From Anthoceros angustus (taxonomy: Eukaryota > Streptophyta > Anthocerotopsida > Anthocerotales > Anthocerotaceae), in contig VJWM01000235.1 in assembly GCA_010909165.1 (NCBI GenBank), forward strand, positions 206,955-270,954: 64,000 nucleotides of DNA, in the 5' to 3' direction. This document shows, piece after piece, positions 54,318 to 64,000 of this stretch. Both the position numbers and the translations under genes were made by a program. A model generated the notes under the pieces. That model was not told where the DNA came from and did no database searches. It saw only the letters and a program-made list of their open reading frames with translations. How positions within the stretch are numbered: position 1 is the stretch's first letter; each line of letters begins with the position of its first letter.

Positions 54318-55336
54318 TGTGTTGACTAGCTAGAATGTTGATGTGAGCCATTAAGGCTCACATAGGTGAATTTGCTAGAATAGAATTTTACCCAAGATGC
54401 TTGGATGTCGAACTTAAAGTACAATAGGATACACTAAAATAAGGAGTGCTGGAGGGCCTGTGGGAGGTCAGATGTGAGGACCTCCCTATAAAAGGAGGGA
54501 GTGAAGTAAAATTATTGTCTTGCGCCCCATCCTCCCCGAGTCCTTCACTTTGTGTGTGAATTTCGTGCCCGCAAGCCAACGCAGGTCCGTAGAGAGGAGA
54601 ACGCGCGTCGAGTGCCGGGTGGAGGGCTTGCTCTTTGCAGCGCCCGCTAGCCTCCCTTGTGAATGGTTGTGGTGAATTGTTTTGCTTTGAGTGTGTGGCG
54701 ATGCTCAAGGAACTCTCGGCTTGAGGGTAGACTCAGGAAAGACTGGAGGTTCTCGTCTGCAAACCACATAGCAACCGCCCAAGGAAGAACTCGCAATTTC
54801 CTGGACGACCCTGTGCAACAGCCAAGGGCGAGTTGGAATTAATGAGCCAGAATTGGTGTTAGAGTAGGAGATTGTGGAGGAAGGAAGGGTAGATGAGTAG
54901 AGAAGAAGAGGGCGTTGTTGATTGAGAGAGTTGTGAGGAGGATTAGAGTGTAGGAAAACTAAGGCCACAGCAGAGCCTAAGGGACGAATCCCAACTGCAA
55001 GCAAGAGGGCGCCCCGTGGAGAAGAGTGTCTTAGGAGTAGGGACGGTTGCGTGGGTCAGGGGTCCTGGCGCCCGTGATAGACACCTTGCTAAGACGAACG
55101 CAATTGTGTGGTGTCGTAGGTTGAGGGTGAGTTTACGGCGACGGCGGCGAGCTGCTGTAGAGGGAGCGTGAGAGGGCGCCTTGCTTGTTTAGAAGGCTGA
55201 GGTAGTGTGTAGCTGCAGTAGTGAGCTCAAGATCCGACTCCCAAGTCTCATGGGACGAAACCCAACGACGAAACGACAAAGGGATAAGTGTGGCCGCTAG
55301 AGGGGAATCTCGGAGTGCCCCGGGTTTCCTCCCACA
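54318..55336 (+). repeat. LTR 3 (1019 bp)
   Basis: Near-identical to LTR 2 at an offset of 1971 bases. It is followed by a primer binding site and the same internal sequence as after LTR 1. LTR 3 is therefore both the end of the short element and the start of another internal region running right. Confidence 0.92.
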
Positions 55337-58300
55337 TTTTGGCGCTGCTGCCGGGACTTGCTGCTTTGAAATTTTGAGATTTTTGTTGCTATGATGAGCT
55401 GAGAGGATCTTGTAAGGAGGTGGAGCGGGGTCTAGGAAGAGCCTACACGTCCTGGAACCTGTGCGTTGTGAAGGAGGAGCTCCACGCCTCGAATGGTGTG
55501 ATTTTGTGTTCCCGCAGCAAGAATGGCGCGGGCGGTTGGCTGATTTTTCTTTAACAACCGTGTTTTGGAGGCTATGAGGATGCTTGCATGTCTAGCAGAG
55601 GAGGGGAGAGGAGAAACCAGGAGGTCACCCCACCACATCGCAAGAGATCTAAGAGCTGCAAGAAGAAATCAATGGAGGGAGGAAAACGCAGCTGGGTTGC
55701 ACGCGGCCCAGGAGGAGGAAGAGCTAAGGGCGCTTGAGGAGGAGGCGTTTTGCCCTTGCCTACAAGGGGAGCCAAGTGATCCAAAAACGCTCGAGAAGGG
55801 ACGCCAAATCACCGACAAAGAAAACAAAGGAGGTGGTTGAAGAAGAGTTGGTATGTGAAGAGGAAAGCGAGGAGGAAGCACCTTCGAGCACGATTCAAGT
55901 TCAGCTACCAGCACGGGGCCTTCTCAACGCTGGACCTTCGTGAGTGGTGGATCTAGCTCAACTCCGAAAATGAAAGTGAAGAAGGTGGGTGGTGGGGGGA
56001 ATTTCGTGCGTGGTCAAGATCTTGCGGAGCGCTTGATAGAATCACCGCTCAGCTCCATCTTGGGACGACACCTAGGGGAGACACCATCCCACAACACCCC
56101 AATCTTTTGTGCAGACACCTTCTCGCAGAGAACTTGGTTGGAGAATTTACTGCAGGAGAGGAAGGGAGTGTGAGTTCGCCTAGCTATCCGGACCAAGCAA
56201 CATGAGTGGAACAGAGTAGGAGGGGATTTGCTGTTTGGATAGTTGTGTGTTGAGGGGTGTGAGCGTGCTTGGAAGTCTAGTCTGGGAGGGAGGAATTTTG
56301 TAGGAGTTGAGAGGAGATCACCCCACCTTTGTCTGCAAGGGATTTGTGAACTGAATGGAGAAATCATGTGTGAAGAAAGCTTGATGTGCAAAGGAAGAAG
56401 CGGAGGAGAGAGCTCTTGGGAGGAAGCTACATGTGCTAACATCTTCAAGGGTTCTTGAGGAAGAAGTTGTCTAAGAGCAAGAGGAGGTTGTGCTCACGGA
56501 CAGAGAGGAAGGAGGTTGTTGCCGAGGAGTTGCGATCAAGGGTGAGGGTCAAGAACTGAGCCGTTAATAATTTCAAGGTACATCTTCCGCTTGCAAGAGG
56601 AGGATAGGATTGTTGAGCTCTCTCGAGTTGGTCGTCGAAGAGGAGGAAGGCAAGAGGGTGAGAGGGGAGAAGTTGGGACAGATCTAATGGCCGAGCCGCA
56701 AGGTCTTGATCGACCATCGCCCATCTTGCTGCCCTTTCAACCTTGCTTGTTAAGAGGATGAGGCGCTGTGTGCCCAAGTCTGTATAGTACATCCCGCTTG
56801 CAGCAGATTTGTTTACCCGCCAAGACATGGTGGAATTGCTGGGAGGTGTGCCAGCTTTGTGGACGCCTCAACCATGAGTGGAGGAAGTGGTGGTGGAAGT
56901 CACCACCCCACAGCCGCCGCAATATGAGATTTGGGGAGAAGAAACGGATCACACGCTGTTGGCTGAGAACTCACAAGGAAGAGGAGGGAGTCTTTGTATG
57001 ATTATGTAGAGGGATTTATGGTTACTTCAAGAGAGTACCACCACGTCCGTAAGGAGTGACCTTTTGATAAAAGTTCGAGAAGTTCGAGGAATGTATGATG
57101 CTATAGAAGACGAGAGCTAGAGTCCGTGGGTAGCAAGGATTTCTAAGTACCTAGGTGTAGAGGAGATGGTAGAGTTTAAGAAGGTGCAGGAAGAGCATGA
57201 GAATGCGTGTTTCATTTTCACCGAAAGGAGCGACTTGAGGCCTGTGATGACCGATTGACGAGGAGTTGGTTACGGCCTGGGTTGAAGGGGAGGACGTGAG
57301 CATGTTGTAGACGGCCTAAGGATTGATCAGCAAGACTTGTTGCCAGCAGAGGCCAAATGAGCAAGAAGGGAGCGAGCAGGAAAGTGCAGCAGGACAACTG
57401 GAACCGAGGGGGATAAAAGGGCGCCAGTGGGCGCGAGGAGGAGGCTGGAATGCTCAAGGGTGAGCAGTGAGGGCTGCAAGTGGAGGCCATCACGATGGCA
57501 AAGAAAGAAGCAAAACGACATGAGAGCACGCTTTTGAGCGAGAAGGCGCCCACTTGGCGAGGTCAAGCGTGCGCCATGAGGCCGCGAGGAGGAGAAGGCC
57601 CTAGGGAGGTGGACACGCCAGAGGGCGAAGGAGGAGATGCGCTTCATGAAAAGTTTGAGCGTAACCGCAGAAGGGAGAGTTGGCGATCCGTGGGCAATCA
57701 CCAAAATTCACCATGGAAGTGCAGAAGGCGAGGAGGTCGCCATGGGAGCGCGATCTAGACCTGGACATGAGGCTAGGCCAACAAGAAGGGAGGAAATCGA
57801 ACTTGGTTTGAAGGGAGCTAAAGACCGGTGAAAACTTGCGATTGGCACAGGAGGAAACGGTTTTGTGAATGAGGTTGAGCATGTCGCCGTGGCAACGACG
57901 CCTGGTCTGCTGGTAAGCGAAGCTTGTGGAGGCCACCACGGGTGGAAGGATGATGGAGAAATTGCAAGAAATCACAATTTGGAGGAAGGAGAAGTGGCAC
58001 ACAAAATGGTGTGCCGAGGAGTGGTGCGCTAGAGCCCAGGAGCGAGGATGGCTCTATGGTGATGTGTATGAAGGAGGATTGTGGAGAAATCACACCTCAA
58101 GATATGCTTGCAGGGGAATTGCAAGAAGGAGCGTCGACCAATTCACGGTCGATTGCGGAAATTGCTGCCAGAAACTGCAGCAACGTAAGGAGATCGCTGC
58201 TAGAGCGCGATCTAGGGCTAGACATGAGTCTAGAAGGTCGGGAGATGGTGTATGATGATGCAGTCCACGACCAGGCACTGATGCCCGCAGATCGACGCAA

Positions 58301-58820
58301 GGTGGAGAAGCTAGTTTTGTGAGCCGAGTTGAAGGCGGGTTGTGGCCAAGCACCAACATCCACCGTGAACAAGCTAGATGGAAACAAGCAAGGCGTGGCC
58401 TAGAGGTCAAGAGCAAGTCTTGATGCCTAGGAAAGCCAAGGATCCGTGAAGGGAGTTTTGTGTGAGATGCAACCTAATGAATTGGGGATTCTGAGCAAGG
58501 AGAAAGGGTGAGCAAGAGGGCTGCAAGTGGAGGCCACGGTTGGCAAAGGGAGAAGAGAAAACGGAGAAATCATGGAGGGACTCCCACACATGGCGTGTGT
58601 GGGAAGCGATGATGGAGCCTGAGTAGGGACGGCTCGAGGATGGTGTGCATGGAAAGGAGCGTGAAGAAACGATCCAAGGGAGCTTGGGAAAACCGCAGAA
58701 AAGGAATTGGCGAATTCATGGGCCAAGGAAGCCACTTTGTGGAGGTGGCATGTCGAGAGTATTGTCGAGGAGCGCGAGCCAGCTCGGGCCAGAGCCTAAG
58801 GTTATCATGGCGGTGACCAT
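55337..58820 (+). mobile_element. internal region after LTR 3
   Basis: 55337-56575 is collinear with the region after LTR 1. 56576-56990 repeats the zinc-knuckle-like block of the short element. 57000-58820 has internal duplications about 457 bases apart (GCGATCTAGACCTGGACATG at 57750, GCGATCTAGGGCTAGACATG at 58207). A 103-codon frame at 58011-58322 reads EITPQDMLAGELQEGASTNS and AEIAARNCSNVRRSLLERDL and looks coding, though unknown. No 3' LTR follows; the sequence is cut by the CACTA-like terminus at 58824. Confidence 0.55.
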
Positions 58821-58823
58821 CTG

Positions 58824-59345
58824 CCACTACTAGGAAAAGTATACTTTTACTAATTGAAGTTTTACAGGGGTGCATTTTACCACGGCCGCCCTATTTTTAC
58901 TAATACGTCAATTAAAGGCACCGTTTCAAGTCCATGTATTATTTTCATGTATAGCCCAGAATTTACTAGGGCTCATTCCAATTTTACTATAGGGCTTTTT
59001 TTGCCAAAGGCGCAAAAGCTTACGTGGCAAATCAAAAAGGACTTTACTACGGGGCACTTGTTACTTACAACAGACCTTATAGATGTTACAATGATGGCAT
59101 GTTCGTTTACTACGAGCCTACAAGTTACTACAGGACTTTCTCGATTACAACGGGTTCTTTTACAACAAGCCAATGGTATTCTACAACATCCAATATTTTG
59201 CTACACTCAGTAGGGTTTACAACAAGACCCTTTACGACGAGACCGGGTCGCTTTACAACGATTAATTTAGAATGGGTTTTGATGATAAACCACATCTTAT
59301 TACCCAAAAAGCAAAACATTAGAGGTAACTCAAGGTACATCGCTT
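58824..59345 (+). mobile_element. CACTA-like terminus with subterminal repeats
   Basis: CACTACTAGGAAAAGTATAC at 58826 fits a CACTA end. For the next 450 bases TTTACTA, TTACAACA and TTTACAACG motifs recur every 15-40 bases on the plus strand (for example 59070, 59155, 59218, 59254). Related by sequence to 37845-38340. The opposite end and any transposase are not in view. Confidence 0.65.
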
Positions 59346-61299
59346 AAGGCTTGGGCTAGGCCGAATCAGAAACGAGAACAAAAGGGGCCTGCGACAGCGG
59401 GACCGCTGAAAATCCTCCCACGGATCATCTCCACATCGCTGGGCGCCTCAGAGAAGACTTCTAAAAGTGTCACAGGGCAATCCAGCCAAGGAAGCCACAA
59501 CCTAGGTCTGGGTGCGCTGATGTGAGCCCGAGAGGGCGTAATTTCCAAGAAGTATCGCCCATCCATCCACCCGCCTCTTGAAATCCAAGGCCTCCAGTAG
59601 ATTGGGGCGCCTGCCGGCCTCGCATCCTCCTCCGATGTGTGGGTCGCGTGAGGAAGCCTCCGACCGCCCAGCTCGCCTCCCATGTTCGGCGATAAATTTC
59701 AGCACTACCGCCAGCCCATCCGGACCGTCGCTTCTCCGTGACATTGGGAAGGCTAAGCGATGAGGAGCAAGAAAGGCCAACTGGCGTAGGTCACGAGCGA
59801 AATCTCGCGGCACGAGGCAAGGAAGCCGGCATGCTTCATGCAACTGGAGGATGACAGAAGGCTCGGATTCGGCTTCGGAGAAGACCAAATGATGCAAACT
59901 CAAGCCGAAGTCGAAAAGCAAGCAAGCTGGTGCCTCCATTTATGCCCATCCGCACTAATAGATTCGCCACGCCGGAGAAACTAAGTGTTTAGGGTGACAT
60001 CCGTTACAGATGAAAAGCCCGCCTTATGACAAGCGGTGACCGAGGGAGAATGGTGCGAAATCGAGTGGTCAACAAGATTCGCTTCCCCAAGGACCAAACC
60101 TCGTTACATATGTTGGCCATGGAGGCATATATAGCCCAAGGAAACTCGAGTCTCCTTGGCCTTCGGGTTAGGTTTAGGTACACCAACCCATGAGAAACAT
60201 GAGTTAGGGTTTTACACCCAAGCCCAAGGAAAACTTGAGTTAGGATTTGGTTAAAGTATCCTCGGCCTTCGAGAATCACCGGAAACTCCCGCTTGCCAAA
60301 TAATATGGCCTTTTTATGGCCTCCGCTCAGACCAATGGCTAAATGCCACGTGCACCCGCATGCAAACAGGCGTTACATTGCCACATTGCCGCACTTGGAT
60401 CTGAGTGATCAAACTGATCGGCGTGCCCGAGCATGGATCTGATCGGCGTGCCCGAACTTGGATCTGATCGGCGTGCCTGAACTTGCTCTCGAGTGGTCAA
60501 AGACAACACACTATATGGTCGACCGAGGTTCCTTGGTCTTTGGGTTCGTGAAACCATGGTTTGACGAACCATAGTTAACAAAACCCTGGAACCCTAGAAC
60601 CACAGCGTAGAATACCTTTGAACTTATTCGGAATGAAACGGATTTACACGAACTTTATATAGGGTCGCTGACGATATGGGTTTCCTTTGGTTCATGAAAA
60701 TCGCTATATATTTCTTGGACTTCGATAAATCATATTACGCCTCCTTGGGCTTCGGCGCATGGTCGGGTCTCGAGGTGAATTTTGGTACCAAACCTATGAC
60801 ACTTACGCCTATATATGCAATCAGAAAAATGGATAATAAACCATGCTTAGTTTGAGTTGGTTTCCGCCATGGTACATCCCGCGAAATGAAACATGTATCT
60901 GCTCCCGCCATGCCACCGAGACGAAGTCCATGTGACTGCTCATTCTCTCTTCTCCTTGTTCTTACCACATCCTGCCGTCAGGTTTCACCACATGCCGCGG
61001 ACTTTCACTACTTTGAAATTCTTAGTACGCAGAGCAGGCGCCAGACTGAAGGACACATCAGCAAGCGTGGTCTAAACCGGCTAAGGTTGAGGTATGTTCT
61101 CATTTTTTTTCCACCACCCCCTCCGCAAGCTGACCTTTCCAAAGCTCCCGTGAATCACAACCAGTCTCGTGTCGTAGATGCCTAAAACGACGAGGAAGAT
61201 CCAACCGCGAGCGGAGATCGACGAGACCCGCGCCCGCATGGCGCCTTAGTAGCGGAGATGCACCAGGAGGCCACGGTGACTAAGGACTAGGCCGACCCA
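59346..61299. other. retroelement-derived sequence, unresolved
   Basis: A 145-codon minus frame (59502-59939; LHHLVFSEAESEPSVILQLH, LLEALDFKRRVDGWAILLGN) looks coding but is not recognised. 60004-60300 on minus has a promoter-like GGGCTATATATGCC (about 60125-60145) with repeated CCTTGGGCTT and CCCTAACTCA blocks, as in LTRs. No complete element can be drawn. Confidence 0.4.
60395..60490 (+). repeat. ~31 bp minisatellite, three copies
   Basis: GGATCTGATCGGCGTGCCCGA with a CTT or GCAT spacer occurs three times in succession, with a partial copy upstream (GGATCTGAGTGATCAAACTG). Confidence 0.85.
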
Positions 61300-62699
61300 A
61301 CTGTTAATTCACTTGAACTCGGAAGGGCGGCGCCAAATTGCTCGCGCTGGCCCCGAGCCCAAGGCAAGGGCGGCAGAAAAGAGCTGTGGCAAAGTCTCAA
61401 ATTGATGAAGAAGCCGGGAAAAGGAGAGGAGGAGGACGATGTTTTGCATCCTCAAGGCCTGTGGCTGCAAATGGAACGAGAGGGAGGGGAAAGCGTGGTG
61501 GGCAAGGTAAGGGTAAGATTCCCCGTGTGGGAGGGAGGGGATGGGGCCGGAGACAACGTGATGACGCTCCGACCGCGAGCTGGAAGGACCCAAAACCCGA
61601 GCTCCGGTCACTAGGGCATCGCCCGCCACATGTTCTGGAGAGGAGGAAGACCATGAAGAGGCTAGATTTTGAAGGATGAGTATATTTGGAGAAGGGGCAT
61701 GGGCTCACAAGCTCGTGGCACATGGAGAGCGATCTGCATGGAGGAAGGCGCCCGCCGGCTGTCAAGGCAAAAGTGGCGACAAGGATCACAGCCCCGGCCG
61801 CTAGACGGGTCTATCACCCTATAGAAGGGCCGCAGGATCGATGCACAGCCGCAGATGCCGCAAGGCGGTTAGGGGATGAAGAGGTAAAGCACCGGGCTGC
61901 AAAGACATCCATGAGTCCACGAAGACCCTTGCGCCCAAACCCGCCAGTGAAGCCAAACATGTCAAGACGTTGACGACGCTACCTTAAAGGTGTAAACCAT
62001 GATGCTCTATTGGTAGAAGGTGAAGAGAACGACCAATTCCAGAGCCCGCAGGAGAACACGAAGAAGCTTGAAGCTATCGATGATGGTACCCATAAGACAA
62101 AGATTCGTGGGGACTAATTTTGTGAAGCATGTGAAGAGGTGCAGAAGGAGCCTCAAACACTGCACTCTAAAGCTGAAGAGGGACACCGTCATCAAACAAA
62201 TGCTCATCTTCAACCAAATGAGCAAGACTTGAGGGTGGCTAATGTGGAGCAAGCAAAAGATGATATAGCCGAGGATGCAAGACGCAAGATCTTCCTGATG
62301 CCGTGATCGAGGAAGATGTCATATCATTCCTCCCAATGTCAGATTCTGACATAAAGTGCTCTAGGGGCCCAAGAGGAAAAGGGTGCACGATGTTCAAAGA
62401 CGATGTGCTTGCAGCCCATATCCATCCTTCGTAAGCCGCCTTCAATGTTTGTCGGGCCTATTATAGTTTCCAAGCTCGAATTTTTAGCCATGGATATGAA
62501 CTCCGCAGCCTCAAATTCGGGCCGTAGTTCTAATGTCGGATTTGGAGGCTCAAGGTACGGTTGTGTAAACGATCTAGGCTGAAACCTTAAAATGTGCCCC
62601 GGCGGAATTTTTTGTTTTTTTTTTGTAAGAGTGGTGTGAAAATAAGTCGATTGACTGAGTTGAGGATATTCATAGTAAAATGTCCTTGGCCTATGGAGT
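61300..62699 (+). mobile_element. gag-like retroelement remnant
   Basis: Plus-strand frames with coding character: NDQFQSPQENTKKLEAIDDG (about 62025-62085) and, after a shift, QPNEQDLRVANVEQAKDDIA (62210-62270). They are acidic and helical, like the gag-like regions at 45-58 kb, but no direct alignment was found. 61338-61679 is Arg/Gly-rich. Assignment as retroelement is by character and context only. Confidence 0.35.
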
Positions 62700-64000
62700 T
62701 CTTTTTGTTTTATTGCCTAGGTTAGATAATAAATGGTCCGGAAACTCTGTTCCTTGGCCCATGGACATCCACTACAAGGTCTATATATGGGTAGGGGTGG
62801 TTATTTGGGGTTTGCCCTAAGTTAGGGTCGATCACCGGGCGGTAGCCGAATGAGTGTGGGGTTGTGGATCGTGAGCGGTCGAGAAGACAACCAGTAGGGA
62901 AGCCAAACTTAACCCTAAGGAAACCGTAGGGTGACCGAGCGCTGCTCAAACGGCGGAGCGCCGCGCCGGAGCGATGGAGGAGTGGAGCGAACGCCGGAGC
63001 GTGAGGTCGCCGAGGAGCCGATTCGAGGCGACCGCGACCGCTGAGAGCGAGAGGGCGCGATCGTGGAGGGCCGCCAACCTCACCTGAAGTCGCAACTCAC
63101 TGGCGCCTCCCTCAGCTTCGTTGGCATAGATCCTCGGCCGCCCGCGCGGGCCTCACAGTACCTTCCAGGCGCTCACCCGGTGAAGAAACTTAGTCAGTCT
63201 GTCGAATGGACGGACTTCTCTTTCGGCCTCCGGCGTTTCCCTCTTGATCACGGCGCCTGCTTCCTCCTCGCCTCTGGGCCGCCTCCAAGCTGCTCACGGA
63301 GGAGCACCATCGCCTCCTTGTGGCTTCCACCTCACAGGTCTTCTCGGCCATCCCGCGAGACCCCGAGCATACCGTCCATGGCGGTGGCAGGACCATACGT
63401 GTCTCTTCCAGGCGCCATTAGTGAGGCCCCAAAAGTCCGTTGTGGGGCGGGCATCTCACGGTAAGGACCTCCATACCGCAGTCGGGCGAGTCGAGTGGGC
63501 TCTCGGACCTAATCGGGTCCCTTAGGTCTGATGCAGGGTCAGGGCCTCACCCTCCTTAGCCCTCTTGGCATGCCAATTCCTTAATCGCCCTCTTCGTCAC
63601 AGGGCTCGGAGGGTGAGGTTCAGGCCCACCTTGCCTCTCCCAGTCGGCAGGACCGGCTCAGTGAGGTTCTTGCCGGTGGCCTCCTGCTCCTTGCGTCTTT
63701 TCGCCCTTCTCACGCCTCTTGACCTCTTGCCACTCAGGTAGGCGGGGGCAAGAAACGCAGGTGCCGTCAGGAGTGTTGCGTTGGCGGGTGGCACCGTCTT
63801 CCGCCTCTTTGGCCCGAGTCCGTTTGGGCTCATCAATTTTGTGGGGTTGTGGTGCAGGGGCCGCGGCTCCATCTGGACCGCCTCTTGCCTTTGCTCGGTG
63901 AGGCACCAAGAGGAGGGGATATCTTCCCACACTTCCCTAGGTGGTGAGGGGTCCGTTCGAGACGTATGAGTCAGGAATCCCTCGATCGTCCTCCTCCGGA
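62700..64000. other. GC-rich sequence with promoter-like start, no gene recognised
   Basis: GGTCTATATATGGGTAGGGG at 62779 is TATA-like and is followed by a leader rich in CCGAGCG and GGAGCG motifs. Plus frame 63063-63464 (133 codons) and overlapping frames on both strands at 63597-63930 have no recognisable domain. Probably an LTR and 5' internal region of an unidentified element that continues beyond the window. Confidence 0.3.

Overview
The window looks like nuclear DNA of a large, repeat-rich land-plant genome, most likely a fern; a lycophyte or hornwort is possible. This is inferred from PLS-type pentatricopeptide genes, one ending in the GRP variant of the DYW domain (known from plants with U-to-C organelle RNA editing), from plant-style LTR, CACTA and LINE elements, and from spliced nuclear genes for mitochondrial proteins. 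Nothing is bacterial and no rRNA, tRNA or CRISPR locus was seen.

Layout. 1-1858: broken Ty1/copia pol. 1859-6122 (minus): two tandem broken PPR genes, the upstream one with a GRP-type DYW domain. 6717-7700: degraded gag-like repeat. 8311-10123: tandemly duplicated broken protein kinase. 10862-11870: 5' part of a LINE-like element. 11871-14600: AT-rich, GC-rich and unknown coding remnants. 14620-22791 (minus): a frame-damaged Ty3/gypsy element in the order gag, protease, cytosine-C5 DNA methyltransferase, reverse transcriptase, RNase H, integrase, PHD-like finger. 22990-27560 (minus): second LINE-like copy, split by a non-autonomous CACTA-like element (24449-27345). 28084-29140: better copy of the gag-like repeat with two zinc knuckles.

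The genic island is 30.9-37.3 kb. It holds an intact ISU/IscU Fe-S scaffold gene (minus), a divergent two-exon gene for mitochondrial ribosomal protein uS4 (plus), a four-exon coiled-coil gene (minus), a 0.7 kb foldback element, and less certain genes. These reading frames are clean, while almost everything outside is broken.

37.8-64 kb is repeats again: CACTA-like termini, a 2.8-kb-spaced direct repeat with an expanded minisatellite, a linked array of a non-autonomous LTR element (three LTRs at 44564, 52347 and 54318), 2.3 kb of GGA-rich satellite inside it, and poorly resolved retroelement remnants.

The main point of interest is the gypsy element pairing a DNA methyltransferase with a possible chromatin-reader finger. 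A caution applies throughout: many differences between near-identical copies are 1-4 base indels at CG or CNG sites, so some frameshifts may be assembly errors at methylated cytosines rather than real decay.
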